A stretch of 64,000 nt of DNA from Pseudomonadota bacterium (GCA_023391375.1 JAEWBB010000024.1:124001-188000); one strand, 5' to 3'; positions 28,086 to 37,177 are shown, counted from the stretch's first letter. The notes: generated from the sequence alone by a model not told the origin. Translations and numbers: made by a program.

Positions 28086-28931
28086 CTAGAAGAACAGCTT
28101 CGCCCCGACAATGAGCAGGGTGATCGCCAGGACCGGGCGCAGGCGGGCATCGGACGAGCGGCTGCCGATATGGCTGCCGACGATGATGCCGGGAATGGAG
28201 CCCGCCAGCAGCGACAGCATCAGCGAGAAGTCGACCGCGCCGTAGAGCCAGTGACCGATCCCGGCGATGAGCGTCAGCGGCACGGCATGGGCGATATCGC
28301 TGCCCGCAATCCGCGCGATCGGCAGGCGGTGGTAAAGGATCATGAGGAAGGTGATGCCTAGAGCGCCCGCGCCGACCGAGGTGACAGACACCAGCACGCC
28401 CAGCACCGCGCCGAGGATGACGGTGTAGCGCGCGGTGCGGGCTTCCGGGATGTCCTCGAGCTTGGGCGCCGCACACTCGACGATGCGGGGCTGGAACAGG
28501 ATGGCAATGCCGGTCACCAGCAGCATCGCGCCCAGCATGAGGTTGAGGACGCCGATGGCATGCTCGTGGAGCGTTCCCGACCGGGCAAGGATGAACAGCG
28601 TCAGCGCCGCGGCGGGCACGCTGCCGGTCGCCAGGCGGCGCACGATCGTCCAGTCGACCGTCTTGCGGTGGCCGTGGACGACCGTGCCGACGGTCTTTGT
28701 CACCGACGCATAGAGCAGGTCGGTGCCGACCGCGGTCGCCGGGTGGAAGCCGAACAGCAACACCAGGATCGGGGTCATCAGTGACCCGCCGCCCACACCC
28801 GTCATGCCGACCAGCATCCCGACGAGGAAACCGGCCAGGGAGTAGAGCGGTTCGAAATCGATCGACGTAAGCGCCCCCTTGGCCGCGATGGAACCGGAAT
28901 GCTGTCTGCCCAAGCGCCTTCGGCTGCGCAA
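28086..28931 (-). CDS. TSUP-family (TauE/SafE) membrane permease
   Basis: The protein has about 280 residues and eight hydrophobic segments. GFLVGMLVGMTGVGGGSLMT is the N-terminal signature of the TSUP family, and SVTSVGAGALGITFLMIL is the internal repeat. Known members move sulfite, sulfonates or related anions; cysE next door (divergent) agrees with a sulfur role but does not prove it. The start is uncertain: TTG 28931 is the longest option, no ATG precedes the first membrane segment, and an AAGGGGG ribosome-like site at 28869-28876 (minus strand) is followed only by non-standard codons. Confidence 0.85.
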   Translation of the reverse strand: MRSRRRLGRQHSGSIAAKGALTSIDFEPLYSLAGFLVGMLVGMTGVGGGSLMTPILVLLFGFHPATAVGTDLLYASVTKTVGTVVHGHRKTVDWTIVRRLATGSVPAAALTLFILARSGTLHEHAIGVLNLMLGAMLLVTGIAILFQPRIVECAAPKLEDIPEARTARYTVILGAVLGVLVSVTSVGAGALGITFLMILYHRLPIARIAGSDIAHAVPLTLIAGIGHWLYGAVDFSLMLSLLAGSIPGIIVGSHIGSRSSDARLRPVLAITLLIVGAKLFF

Positions 28932-28996
28932 GCAGCCTGCTTATGGATATTGCGCCGTTCTGTGCCTAAATTGCCGATGGTTCGAAGGAGTGTCGG

Positions 28997-29665
28997 GTGC
29001 AGTCCCTGTTTGAATATCTGGATTCGGTAATCGCCCGCGATCCCGCCGCGCACAGCCGGGCCGAGGTCATGCTCTATCCCGGCGTGTGGGCGCTAGGCTT
29101 CCACCGCGTGGCGCACTGGCTTTACGGCGGCGGGCTCTACTGGCTGGCGCGACTGGTCAATCACATGGGGCGCGGGCTGACCGCGATCGACATCCACCCG
29201 GGCGCAAAGATCGGGCGGCACCTGTTCATCGACCACGGGTTCACGGTCATCGGCGAAACCGCCGAGATCGGCGACGACGTCACCATCTACCAGTGCGTGA
29301 CATTGGGCGGCACCAACCCGTCGAACGGCGTCGCGGGGAAGCGCCATCCGACGCTGGAGGACGGCGTCGTGATTGGGTCGGGCGCGCAAATCCTGGGACC
29401 CATCACGGTGGGTGCCGGGGCCAAGGTCGGGGCCAATTCGGTCGTTACCCGCGACGTTCCAGCAGGGGCGACGATGGTCGGCATTCCGGCCAAGCCGGTG
29501 CTGGTCGATGCCGCCGAGCGGACCGAGGGCTTCATGCCTTACGGAACGCCGTGTCGGGAAATCGCCGACCCGGTGCTGGCGCGGCTGTGCGAGCTGGAGA
29601 ACGAGATCAAGGCGCTTCGGGCCAAGCATAACGCCAGTCCCAAGCCGAGGAGCAAGAGCGCTTGA
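28997..29665 (+). CDS. cysE: Serine O-acetyltransferase
   Basis: The 222-aa enzyme makes O-acetylserine for cysteine synthesis. The left-handed beta helix is visible as hexapeptide repeats (IDIHPGAKIGRHLFIDHG, GVVIGSGAQILGPITVGAGA), with the catalytic His in FIDHGFTVIGETAEIG. It starts at GTG 28997 with GAAGGAG six bases upstream. The N-terminal part is short, as in the smaller epsilon-type enzymes. Its TGA overlaps the TTG start of the DUF2794 gene. Confidence 0.94.
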   Translation: MQSLFEYLDSVIARDPAAHSRAEVMLYPGVWALGFHRVAHWLYGGGLYWLARLVNHMGRGLTAIDIHPGAKIGRHLFIDHGFTVIGETAEIGDDVTIYQCVTLGGTNPSNGVAGKRHPTLEDGVVIGSGAQILGPITVGAGAKVGANSVVTRDVPAGATMVGIPAKPVLVDAAERTEGFMPYGTPCREIADPVLARLCELENEIKALRAKHNASPKPRSKSA

Positions 29666-30006
29666 GCGTCATCACGCCGTTCCCGCATCCGCGGGACCGG
29701 CGCGCCGTCGCGACGTTCGATCGCCTCGAGTTCCTGCGCATCCTCGACCTGTACGGCCGGATGGTCGCCGCCGGGCACTGGCGCGACTACGGCATCCACT
29801 TCGACACCGACTTGGCCGTCTTCGCGGCTTTCCGCCGTTCGGCGGAGCGGCCCGAGGTGCGGATCGAGAAGCGGCCGTCGCTGCACGCCAAGCAGGGCGC
29901 GTGGGCGCTGATTGGCGAGCATGGCGCGGTGCTGAAGCGCGGGCACGAGCTGCCCGGCGTGCTCGCCCCGCTGGAGCGCCGGTTGTTGAAACTGGTCGAT
30001 GAATAA
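29662..30006 (+). CDS. DUF2794 family protein
   Basis: This 114-aa protein fits DUF2794, a small family of alphaproteobacteria with no known function. Conserved-looking blocks are FDRLEFLRILDLYGRMVAAG, WRDYGIHF and PEVRIEKRPSL. The TTG start at 29662 overlaps the cysE stop, so it is coupled to cysE. No membrane segment or signal peptide is present. Confidence 0.85.
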   Translation: MSVITPFPHPRDRRAVATFDRLEFLRILDLYGRMVAAGHWRDYGIHFDTDLAVFAAFRRSAERPEVRIEKRPSLHAKQGAWALIGEHGAVLKRGHELPGVLAPLERRLLKLVDE

Positions 30007-30009
30007 GAA

Positions 30010-30037
30010 AGGGCCCCGCCGTCGCCGGCAGGGCCCT
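30010..30037. terminator. Bidirectional terminator between convergent genes
   Basis: A 12-bp stem (30010-30021 with 30026-30037, one mismatch) with a TCGC loop lies between the stops of the DUF2794 gene and the convergent membrane-protein gene. T-rich tails occur on both sides. Confidence 0.75.
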
Positions 30038-30057
30038 CCCGTTCCTTATCGCAGAGC

Positions 30058-31155
30058 CTACGCGGCGATCGGCAGCCGGTGGATTTCCGGAAGGTGGCTG
30101 CGCAGCGCTCCGGGCAGGCGGGTCACCACCGCTTCGCGCGCCTGGTGCCAGAAGGCCGACAGCATCAGCAAGGCAGAGCCGATGACCAGCGCCGTCAGCG
30201 CGACGTTCAACTCGACCGCACCGAGTTGCTTGAACAGTTCGGTGAGCGCGTAGAGCACGTAGGCCAAGGCCGAAACGAGCAGCGCGCGGCGGTCGATGGC
30301 AAGGGCGGTGACGCCCAGCACGACGTAGAGCGCGATCACAACCAGGCCCTCGCCGATGGTGGCGTTGCCGTCGTTCAGCCCGAGCAGGGTGAAGACCGGG
30401 TGCACGATCATCGGCGCGGCCAGCAGGTGAAGCCAGAAGGCGACGTCGCTGCGGCGGGTCTCGCGCTTCGGATCGGACGAGTCCCAGCGCATCGCGAACA
30501 GGAACATCGCAACGCCGAGCAGCAGGACGAAACCGAGCAACAGCGTCTGCATGTCCTCGATCCGCTCGCCGAGCATCGCGGCCAGCAGCGCGACCGCGAT
30601 CAGCGCGGCCGATGCGGCGCCTGCGGCGACGGTGATCGGCACGTGGAAGCGCTTCCAGTGCAGGTAGGCCGCGCCCGCCGCGACGGCGCCGGAGATGGCG
30701 GCCAAGATGCCGCCCAAGGGCGCGTTGTTGTTCAGCGACTGTTCGCCCAATGCGAGGACAAGAGTGAAGCCGGTCGTCGCCAATACGCCGCCGATGAAGG
30801 CGAGCAGCAGGACGATCGACGGGAGCGCCATGCGGCGCTTGGCGGTGAAGAACAGCGCAAGGCTCCACGCCGTCGCGGCGATCGCGGTCGGCGCCAGCGG
30901 GCTTGGCCCGCCAACCTCGATCGTCAGGCCCAGGGCCTGGCCCACCGACTGCCCGATCCAACCGGTCGCGAATAGCAGGATCGCGCTGGCGATGGTGACG
31001 AAGATGTCGTTGAAGCCGGTGATGAGGCGAAACTGCTCTTCATCGACTGCACTGGTCGAGCGGGTGCGTTCGACATAGCTGCGAAGCTGGTCGGCGGAAT
31101 CGGCACTGATCGCGCCCGCCGCCACCGCCTCGTCGAGGTCTTGTTGGCTGTACAT
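30058..31155 (-). CDS. Polytopic membrane protein, DUF2157-like
   Basis: The 365-aa protein begins with a soluble helical region (about 45 residues, LDEAVAAGAISADSADQL) like the N-terminus of DUF2157 proteins, then has about ten hydrophobic segments. The function of this group is unknown. A GGGAGG site lies eight bases before ATG 31155. The upstream region has an inverted repeat that overlaps a perfect -35 box. No operon partner. Confidence 0.75.
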   Translation of the reverse strand: MYSQQDLDEAVAAGAISADSADQLRSYVERTRSTSAVDEEQFRLITGFNDIFVTIASAILLFATGWIGQSVGQALGLTIEVGGPSPLAPTAIAATAWSLALFFTAKRRMALPSIVLLLAFIGGVLATTGFTLVLALGEQSLNNNAPLGGILAAISGAVAAGAAYLHWKRFHVPITVAAGAASAALIAVALLAAMLGERIEDMQTLLLGFVLLLGVAMFLFAMRWDSSDPKRETRRSDVAFWLHLLAAPMIVHPVFTLLGLNDGNATIGEGLVVIALYVVLGVTALAIDRRALLVSALAYVLYALTELFKQLGAVELNVALTALVIGSALLMLSAFWHQAREAVVTRLPGALRSHLPEIHRLPIAA

Positions 31156-31178
31156 ATAAAATCCTCCCTGAACGCGGG

Positions 31179-31212
31179 AGGATGGCAGGCGTGTGTTAGT
31201 GTGTCAACACAC
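31179..31212 (-). promoter_or_regulatory. Candidate promoter and operator of the DUF2157-like gene
   Basis: On the minus strand TTGACA (31207-31202) is followed after 17 bases by a poor -10 (CATCCT, 31184-31179). GTGTG-TCAA-CACAC (31199-31212) overlaps the -35 box, a plausible repressor site. Confidence 0.4.
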
Positions 31213-31291
31213 CAAGATGGTGAATGGCCGGCGCCCCGGTTCAGGGGGTAGGGGGTTCGGAACGCCGGCCAAACGGGTGTGCGGGTCTGGC

Positions 31292-31594
31292 CTAGCGGCA
31301 GCGGACCCGGCTGCGTTCAACTTGGCGGCCGATCAGGGCGCCGGCGGCGGCGCCGATGATGGTGCCGGTCGCGCGTTCGCCACGGGTATCGATGGCACGC
31401 CCGATCAGGGCGCCGCCGGCTGCGCCGACGATCAGGCCGGTGGTGCCGTTCGAGCGCTTGCAGCGCCAGCGGCCTTGGCTGTCCTGCCACATCTTGCCGT
31501 GATAGCCCTGCGCGTACGAATAAGCGTAGGTCGGCGCGGTGGCCGCGGGCGCCATCATCGCGGCGGCGATGGCGTAGGCAGTGAAACGACGCAT
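31292..31594 (-). CDS. Glycine-zipper 2TM domain protein
   Basis: This 100-aa protein has a signal peptide (ending near TAPTYA) and two glycine-zipper repeats, GLIVGAAGGALIGRAI and GTIIGAAAGALIGRQV. Such proteins are usually in the outer membrane or periplasm and often relate to stress; no specific role is known. A GGGAGA site precedes ATG 31594. A WQDSQGRWRCKRSNG block with a Cys lies between signal peptide and zipper, a feature common to sphingomonad members. Confidence 0.85.
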   Translation of the reverse strand: MRRFTAYAIAAAMMAPAATAPTYAYSYAQGYHGKMWQDSQGRWRCKRSNGTTGLIVGAAGGALIGRAIDTRGERATGTIIGAAAGALIGRQVERSRVRCR

Positions 31595-31759
31595 CAACGT
31601 ATCTCCCAAAGTCTTTTCAGCGCGCCGCGTGATCCGGCGCTGCGAGGAATGAAGCGCACCCTTCCTGAACGATTCCCGACTGGCCAGAGCGTGGTTAACC
31701 GCTACCATGGCGGTTTACGACGAACGGTTGGCCGCAGGTGGGCCGGAGGACTTGCGGGT

Positions 31760-32362
31760 ATGTGCAATCTTTACGCGATGACCGCCCCGGTGAGCGAAAT
31801 GAAGAAATTGTTTGGCCCGTTCGAGGGCGAACAGTCGAACCTCCCGCTGTTCGAGGAAATTTATCCCGGCAAGCCGGCGCCGGTGCTGCGGCAGGCCGAA
31901 AGCGGATTGAAGCTGGAGTCGATGACATGGGGCTTCCCCGGGCCGGCCGCGGCGAAGGGACGTCCGATCACCAATGTTCGTAACCTCGCCAGTCCGTTCT
32001 GGCGCTCCGCCCTCGACCGGCCCGAACGCCGGTGCATCGTCCCCGTTACGCGCTTTTGCGAATGGACCGCCGACCCGGATCCGGTGACGAAGCGCAAGGC
32101 CAAGGTGTGGTTCGGCATGCACGAAACGCATCCCGAACTGTTCGCTTTCGCCGGCCTTTGGCGGCCGGGAGAGGGCGGGCCGTTCTTTGCCTTCCTGACG
32201 TGCGAAGCGAATGCGGTGGTGGGGGCGGTCCATCCCAAGGCGATGCCGGTAATGCTTCGGCCCGGCGATGCGAAGGCCTGGCTCAAGGGCGACCGCGAAA
32301 GCGCGTGCGCCCTTGCACTCCCGTTTGCCGATGCCGACATGAAGCGACTGGAAGACGCCTGA
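31760..32362 (+). CDS. SRAP domain protein (HMCES/YedK family)
   Basis: The 200-aa protein starts MCNLYAMT. Cys2, exposed after removal of Met1, is the family nucleophile that binds abasic sites in single-stranded DNA. Asn in ITNVRNLASP, Glu in RFCEWT and His in AVHPKAMPVML fit the other catalytic residues. GGAGG stands upstream of ATG 31760. The family shields abasic sites; no SOS box was searched for with confidence. It is followed after 16 bases by the Lys-rich gene. Confidence 0.92.
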   Translation: MCNLYAMTAPVSEMKKLFGPFEGEQSNLPLFEEIYPGKPAPVLRQAESGLKLESMTWGFPGPAAAKGRPITNVRNLASPFWRSALDRPERRCIVPVTRFCEWTADPDPVTKRKAKVWFGMHETHPELFAFAGLWRPGEGGPFFAFLTCEANAVVGAVHPKAMPVMLRPGDAKAWLKGDRESACALALPFADADMKRLEDA

Positions 32363-32378
32363 AAAAGGGAGCGTGAAC

Positions 32379-32744
32379 ATGGCCGAGGACGACAAGAAGA
32401 AGAAAAAAAAGGGCGTCACCGCCGAGGTCGGCGGGATGAAGATCAAGGTCAAGGCGAAGAAGGCCGGCAAGCCCAAGGGCGACAAGAAGCCGGGCAAGTC
32501 GAAGAAGTCGGACCACAGCCCGCTGGAGACGCTGGCCAAGCTGGCGGAATCGCCGATCGTGGCCGACATCATCGCCGTCGGAGCGACCGCCGCGGTCGCC
32601 GCCCTGGCATCGAAGGGCAAGGGCAAGGACGGCAATGCGGTCAAGCATGCCGGCAAGGCCGCCGCCGCTGCCATCGGCCGCCGTCTGATGGAAGAATTCG
32701 ACGCGGTGAAATCGACCGCGGCGGACGCGGCGAAAAAGGCCTAG
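32379..32744 (+). CDS. Lys/Ala-rich basic protein
   Basis: This 121-aa protein has a Lys-rich first half (KKKKKK near residue 6, then repeated KAKKAGKPKGDKKPGKSKK) and an Ala-rich second half with a hydrophobic stretch (VADIIAVGATAAVAALAS). The layout recalls histone-like or phasin-associated basic proteins, but no domain is certain. GGGA lies before ATG 32379. The stop TAG (32742-32744) shares CTAG with the stop of rsmD. Confidence 0.7.
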   Translation: MAEDDKKKKKKGVTAEVGGMKIKVKAKKAGKPKGDKKPGKSKKSDHSPLETLAKLAESPIVADIIAVGATAAVAALASKGKGKDGNAVKHAGKAAAAAIGRRLMEEFDAVKSTAADAAKKA

Positions 32745-33277
32745 AAGCGCAGCAGGGTCAGGCGGGCGCGGCCGATGTCGCGCTCGTCGTCCAACTCGTA
32801 GGGACCGGGGTCGACCCTGTCCCCGCGCTCGGTCTCGACCGCCAGCCAGCCGCCGGGGGCGAGGCGGTCGTAACCGGCGATGCTTTCCACGACCGCCGTA
32901 CCACTGCTTTCCGAATAGGGCGGATCGGCCACGATCAGGTCGAACGGCGCGCCGCTGCCGAGCGCCAGCGCCGACTGGCGGCGAAGCGACGTGCGCTCTT
33001 CGGCGCCTAGCTTGCGAACATTGTTTTCGATCGCTTCGAAGGCGGCGCGGTCGTTCTCGTAAAAGGTGACATGCGCCGCGCCCCGCGACAGCGCTTCGAG
33101 GCCCAGCGCCCCGCTGCCGGCGAACAGGTCGGCGACCTGCAAGCCTTCAAACCCGCCGAGCCGGCTGGCAAGCATCGAAAACAGCGTTTCGCGCGTGCGG
33201 TCCGCGGTCGGTCGCGTGGACTGGCCGGCGGGCGTGACCAGCGTGCGACCGCGCCATTCGCCGGCGACGATCCTCAT
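32741..33277 (-). CDS. rsmD: 16S rRNA (guanine-966-N2)-methyltransferase
   Basis: The 178-aa enzyme methylates G966 of 16S rRNA. MRIVAGEWRGRTL is the typical N-terminus; the SAM motif is VADLFAGSGALGLEALSRGA and the catalytic motif DPPY. ATG 33277 overlaps the rluB stop (ATGA), so the two rRNA-modifying genes are coupled. The stop overlaps that of the convergent Lys-rich gene. Confidence 0.93.
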   Translation of the reverse strand: MRIVAGEWRGRTLVTPAGQSTRPTADRTRETLFSMLASRLGGFEGLQVADLFAGSGALGLEALSRGAAHVTFYENDRAAFEAIENNVRKLGAEERTSLRRQSALALGSGAPFDLIVADPPYSESSGTAVVESIAGYDRLAPGGWLAVETERGDRVDPGPYELDDERDIGRARLTLLRF

Positions 33278-34119
33278 GCCTTGAGCGTCTGGCGGAAGCG
33301 GAACAGCTCCTCGCGGCTGACCTCGATGACGCGGCCGACCGGCAGGTCCAGGAGTTGGAAAGGACCGTAGCTGGTCCGGATAAGGCGGGAGACCTGCATT
33401 CCGAGGTGGGCCAGCACGTTGCGCACCTCGCGGTTCTTGCCCTCGGTCAGGCTCATTTCGATCCAGCAATTGCGCCCGGTCCGCCGCTCCATGTTGGCGT
33501 CGATCGACCCGTAGCGTACGCCGTCGACTTCCACCCCTTCGGCGAGGTCCTCCAGTTGGTCCTGCGTCACGTCGCCGAAGGCGCGGGCGCGGTACGTGCG
33601 CACGACCCCGGTCTTCGGCAATTCGAGCTGGCGCTTCAGTTCGCCGTCGTTGGTCATCAGCAGCAGGCCCTCGGTATGATAGTCGAGGCGCCCGACCGGC
33701 ATCAGCCGCGGCAGGTCCTTTGGCAGCTTGTCGTAAATCGTCGGCCGGCCTTTCGGATCGCGGGCCGCGGTCAGCGTGCCGGCCGGTTTGTGGAACAGGA
33801 ACAGCCGTGCCGCACCGGCCGGCTTGACCGCCACGCCGTCGACCGTCACGCCCTTCAGCGATTCGAGCAACGTGGCCGGCGTGTCGAGCACCTTGCCGTC
33901 GATCGCGATGCGTCCTTCGGCGATCATCCGCTCGATGTCGCGGCGCGAGGCGACGCCGGCGCGGGCCAGCAATTTCGCGATTCGTTGCGGCCCTTCCTCC
34001 CGCGGTGCGGGCATACGCGAGGGTCGCGCCGTCTTGGCCGGACCACGCTTCACGGTGTCGGTACGACGGTTTTGGGTCGGGTGCGGCACCTTGGGCCGCT
34101 TCGGTCGTTGCGGGGTCAC
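33274..34119 (-). CDS. rluB: Ribosomal large-subunit pseudouridine synthase, RluB-like
   Basis: The 281-aa protein has an S4 RNA-binding domain (QRIAKLLARAGVASRRDIER) and a pseudouridine synthase domain with the catalytic Asp in VGRLDYHTEGLLLMTNDG. I chose GTG 34119 (MTPQRPKRPKVPHP) because AGGA lies about nine bases upstream; the frame continues upstream, but into antisense of the receiver gene. The basic N-terminal tail is shorter than in some relatives. RluB, RluE and RluF are hard to tell apart; RluB is most likely. Confidence 0.88.
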   Translation of the reverse strand: MTPQRPKRPKVPHPTQNRRTDTVKRGPAKTARPSRMPAPREEGPQRIAKLLARAGVASRRDIERMIAEGRIAIDGKVLDTPATLLESLKGVTVDGVAVKPAGAARLFLFHKPAGTLTAARDPKGRPTIYDKLPKDLPRLMPVGRLDYHTEGLLLMTNDGELKRQLELPKTGVVRTYRARAFGDVTQDQLEDLAEGVEVDGVRYGSIDANMERRTGRNCWIEMSLTEGKNREVRNVLAHLGMQVSRLIRTSYGPFQLLDLPVGRVIEVSREELFRFRQTLKA

Positions 34120-34143
34120 GAATATTTGTCCTACGAGGAGCCC

Positions 34144-34590
34144 ATGCTGTTCTCGAAGCGTACCCGCCGCGTCAAGCGCATCCTCGTCGTCGAGGACGAA
34201 CCGTTGACCGCGTTCGACAACGAGAAACTGCTTAGCGACTTCGGTTACGAGGTGGTCGCGACACACGACGACTTCGACGATGCGGTCCAAACGCTGGAGC
34301 GGGAGCAGGTCGACCTGATCCTGTCCGACGTGCGGCTAGGCGGCGAAAAATCGGGTCTGGAGATCGCGAGCGAAGCCAAACGTCGCAATATCCCGCTCCT
34401 GTTCGTCACTGGGCATCCGCCGGAAAATGCCTGTGACATTTCGCTCGGTTGCCTGCTCAAGCCGTATAACGACCGGACGTTGAAGGCGGCCTTGAACGCG
34501 ATCGACAAGCTGCTCGACGGGCAATCGCCCAAGCCGCCCAAGGGGCTGACCCTTTACCCGCCTTCGGCCGACAGCAGCGCATCGACCTGA
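34144..34590 (+). CDS. Stand-alone response regulator receiver
   Basis: The 148-aa CheY-like protein has the acidic pair in VVEDEP, the phosphoacceptor Asp in ILSDVRLGG, Thr in FVTGHP and Lys in LLKPY, so phosphorylation should be possible. No output domain follows. GAGGAG is only three bases from ATG 34144, a tight spacing. No histidine kinase is in the window. The 3' end overlaps the convergent Rieske gene by 37 bases. It is divergent from rluB. Confidence 0.9.
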   Translation: MLFSKRTRRVKRILVVEDEPLTAFDNEKLLSDFGYEVVATHDDFDDAVQTLEREQVDLILSDVRLGGEKSGLEIASEAKRRNIPLLFVTGHPPENACDISLGCLLKPYNDRTLKAALNAIDKLLDGQSPKPPKGLTLYPPSADSSAST

Positions 34591-35708
34591 GCGTGGAATT
34601 CGGCGAGGCCCGCCTCGAGCCGGCCGAGCGTCAATTCTTGTAGCAGTCCGGATTCCAGGCCCCGCTGGCACAGCGCGGCGGCGCGGAAATCCTCGTTGCC
34701 GAACGCCTGCTCGTCGAGCAGTTCCCAGCTGCGTCGCCAATGATCCTCGGCCTGGGTGGTCTGAGGCGCTTCGGGGATCAGCATGAAATCCTCGACCCGG
34801 CACGTACCGATCGACTGCGGCGTCACCACCATCAGGTTCACATAATCGGGGCTGACGACGATCACCGCGTTGGGGAACAGGTGATAGGTGTAGGTCACCG
34901 TCCGCCGCAGCGCGTCCCAGTCGTGCGGGTCGATAGTCGCCACACTCGCCGCGCGTCCGACCGCTGCACGCTGGTGCGGGCCGATGCGGTCGGCGGCGGT
35001 AATCCCGTCGGCGAAGAAGGGGCCGATGCTGTCGGCGTGCAGCCGCTGGACGTGATAGCTTTCGAGGAACGCGTCGATGACCTGCTTCCAGTTGGCCGCG
35101 ACCGCATGTGTGTGGCGGCGGTAGAGGTGCATGTCGGCCAGGCCGAACGCGTCCATGTCGGGAGCAAGTGCTTCGACCGCCGAGAAGTCCGCGTCTTCGT
35201 CGCGCGCGACCCAGATCAGGCCGCCGCTTTCGCGCATGGCAAAAGCGGTGAGGCCGTTGTCCTCCAGCTTCAGGTCCGGAAAGCATTCAGCGCGCGGCAT
35301 GCCCGTCAGCGTGCCGTCCGGCCTGTACGCCCAGGCATGATAGGGGCAGACGATTCGCTTGGCAGGAACGACGCCCTCCTGTTCAACCAGTCGCGTGCCG
35401 CGATGGCGGCAGACGTTGGCCAGAACATGCGCGCGGCCGCCCTCGTCGCGGGTCAGCAAAAACGGCCAGCCATAATCGTCGTGTGTCACCGCGGTGCGTA
35501 CTGCGGGGAGGAGGGCTGAAGGCGCCACGACCAGCGGCAAGCGGTCGAATAACACCCGCTTCTCGGCCTCGAACCGCTCGGCATCGATATAATCGCTGGC
35601 CGGAATGGTGGTCGCCCGGTCACCCATCGCCGCCTCGCCGCGCGCGATAGCTTCGGCGAGGGCGAGCTGGCCGGGCGTAGGCTGCGGCTTTCGGCGCGGG
35701 GCGTCCAT
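34554..35708 (-). CDS. Rieske-type ring-hydroxylating oxygenase, alpha subunit
   Basis: The 384-aa protein has the Rieske cluster motif CRHRG then CPYHAW (about residues 98-120) and a mononuclear iron site, with ESYHVQRLHAD supplying the histidines. It should therefore catalyse an oxygenation with a separate reductase and ferredoxin, neither of which is in the window. Substrate is unknown; related proteins act on quaternary amines or aromatic compounds. ATG 35708 gives MDAPRRKPQPTPGQ. Confidence 0.88.
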   Translation of the reverse strand: MDAPRRKPQPTPGQLALAEAIARGEAAMGDRATTIPASDYIDAERFEAEKRVLFDRLPLVVAPSALLPAVRTAVTHDDYGWPFLLTRDEGGRAHVLANVCRHRGTRLVEQEGVVPAKRIVCPYHAWAYRPDGTLTGMPRAECFPDLKLEDNGLTAFAMRESGGLIWVARDEDADFSAVEALAPDMDAFGLADMHLYRRHTHAVAANWKQVIDAFLESYHVQRLHADSIGPFFADGITAADRIGPHQRAAVGRAASVATIDPHDWDALRRTVTYTYHLFPNAVIVVSPDYVNLMVVTPQSIGTCRVEDFMLIPEAPQTTQAEDHWRRSWELLDEQAFGNEDFRAAALCQRGLESGLLQELTLGRLEAGLAEFHAQVDALLSAEGG

Positions 35709-35803
35709 CGCGCGAATGGTGCGCCTTGGCGAGCAGGTGCACAAGTCTCTTCCGCCGGCCATCGGCGCTGCTACGGTGCGGTGACGAATCCGGGAGGGAA
35801 TGC

Positions 35804-37177
35804 ATGGCGGACGCGATCAGGACATCGTGGTGGGATGGCGTGAAGCCTTACTTCGAGAAGGCGCCGCTGGCCGCGCTGCTGCTCGGCATCTCGTCGGGCT
35901 TCCCCTACGCGATGATCGGCGCGACGCTGACCACCCGGCTGAAGCAGGACGGCATCGACAAGTCGACCATCACCGCCTTCACGCTGGTCTTCCTCGCCTA
36001 CAACTTCAAATTCCTGTGGGCGTGGATCATCGACGGCGTGCGTCTTCCGGTGATCGGCCGCCTGGGGCAGCGGGTCAGCTGGATGATGGTGACCGGCATC
36101 GCGGTGATGGCCGCGGTCGCGAACCTCGCCCTGGTCGACCCGGCGAACGGGATCGGCGGGGTCGTCACCGCCGCCATCCTGGTCGGGGTGGCAGGCGCGA
36201 GTTTCGACATCGTCATCGACGCCTTCCGCATCGAGGCGCTCGAACCGCGCCAGCTCGGCGTGGGATCGGGCATGAGCCAGTATGGCTGGCGGATCGGTTC
36301 GGCCGGTGCTGGCGCGCTAGCGCTGGTCGTCGCGGCGCGCCACGGCTGGGAAGCGGGCTACCTCGCCTGCGCGGCGCTCGCTCTACCGGCGATGTTCGCG
36401 GCCCTGTGGTTCGGTGAGCCTCGCCGTCACCTCGTGACCAAGGAAAAGCCGGGCCTCCAGAACGCGATCGAAAGCACGTGGAAGCCGTTCGTCGAGTTCT
36501 TCAAGCGGCGCGGCGCGTTCATAGTGTTGCTGTTCATCCTGCTTCACAAGATCGGCGACACTCTGGCCAACCTCACTTTCCGACTGCTGTTCGACGACCT
36601 CGGCTTTACCAACGACGAGATCGCCATCTGGGACGTCGGCGTCGGATTCTGGGCCTATCTCATCGGAATCTTCATCGGCGGCGTGCTCTACACGCGGCTG
36701 GGCATGAAGCGGTCGGTGCTGATCAGCCTGATCCTCATGGCCGTCAGCAATTTCAGCTTCGCGCTTCTCGCCGGCGCGGGCCATTCCAACCTCGGCATGG
36801 CGGGCGCGATCGGGTTCGAGAATATCGCCAGCGGCATCGGCGGCGTGTGCGTCGTGGCCTACTTCTCGGCGCTGTGCGACCTCCGCTTCACCGCCTCGCA
36901 ATATGCGCTGATTTCGGCCGCGGCGAGCATCGTGGGGCGCTTCCTGACCGGCACGACCGCAGGCGGCCTGATCGACACCTTCGGCTATGTGAACTTCTAC
37001 CTGCTGACGACGGCAGCGGCGGTGCCGGGCATCCTGCTGTTCTGGATCATGATGCGCAGCGGACTGGTTGACGCGGCGATGGGCACGGCGGGCAAGGTCG
37101 GCGAGGGCGACGCCCGCGCCGATGCGCCTCAGGAAGGCAGCGAGCCGTTCAGCGAAAGCGCTTCGCCCGCAAGGTAA
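35804..37177 (+). CDS. AmpG-like MFS transporter
   Basis: The 457-aa protein has about twelve to fourteen membrane segments. APLAALLLGISSGFPYAMIG and NFKFLWAWIIDG are typical of AmpG, which imports anhydromuropeptides for cell-wall recycling. GGGAGGG stands upstream of ATG 35804. AmpG and related transporters are similar enough that substrate is not certain. The C-terminus overlaps the 3' end of folC by 49 bases. Confidence 0.88.
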   Translation: MADAIRTSWWDGVKPYFEKAPLAALLLGISSGFPYAMIGATLTTRLKQDGIDKSTITAFTLVFLAYNFKFLWAWIIDGVRLPVIGRLGQRVSWMMVTGIAVMAAVANLALVDPANGIGGVVTAAILVGVAGASFDIVIDAFRIEALEPRQLGVGSGMSQYGWRIGSAGAGALALVVAARHGWEAGYLACAALALPAMFAALWFGEPRRHLVTKEKPGLQNAIESTWKPFVEFFKRRGAFIVLLFILLHKIGDTLANLTFRLLFDDLGFTNDEIAIWDVGVGFWAYLIGIFIGGVLYTRLGMKRSVLISLILMAVSNFSFALLAGAGHSNLGMAGAIGFENIASGIGGVCVVAYFSALCDLRFTASQYALISAAASIVGRFLTGTTAGGLIDTFGYVNFYLLTTAAAVPGILLFWIMMRSGLVDAAMGTAGKVGEGDARADAPQEGSEPFSESASPAR

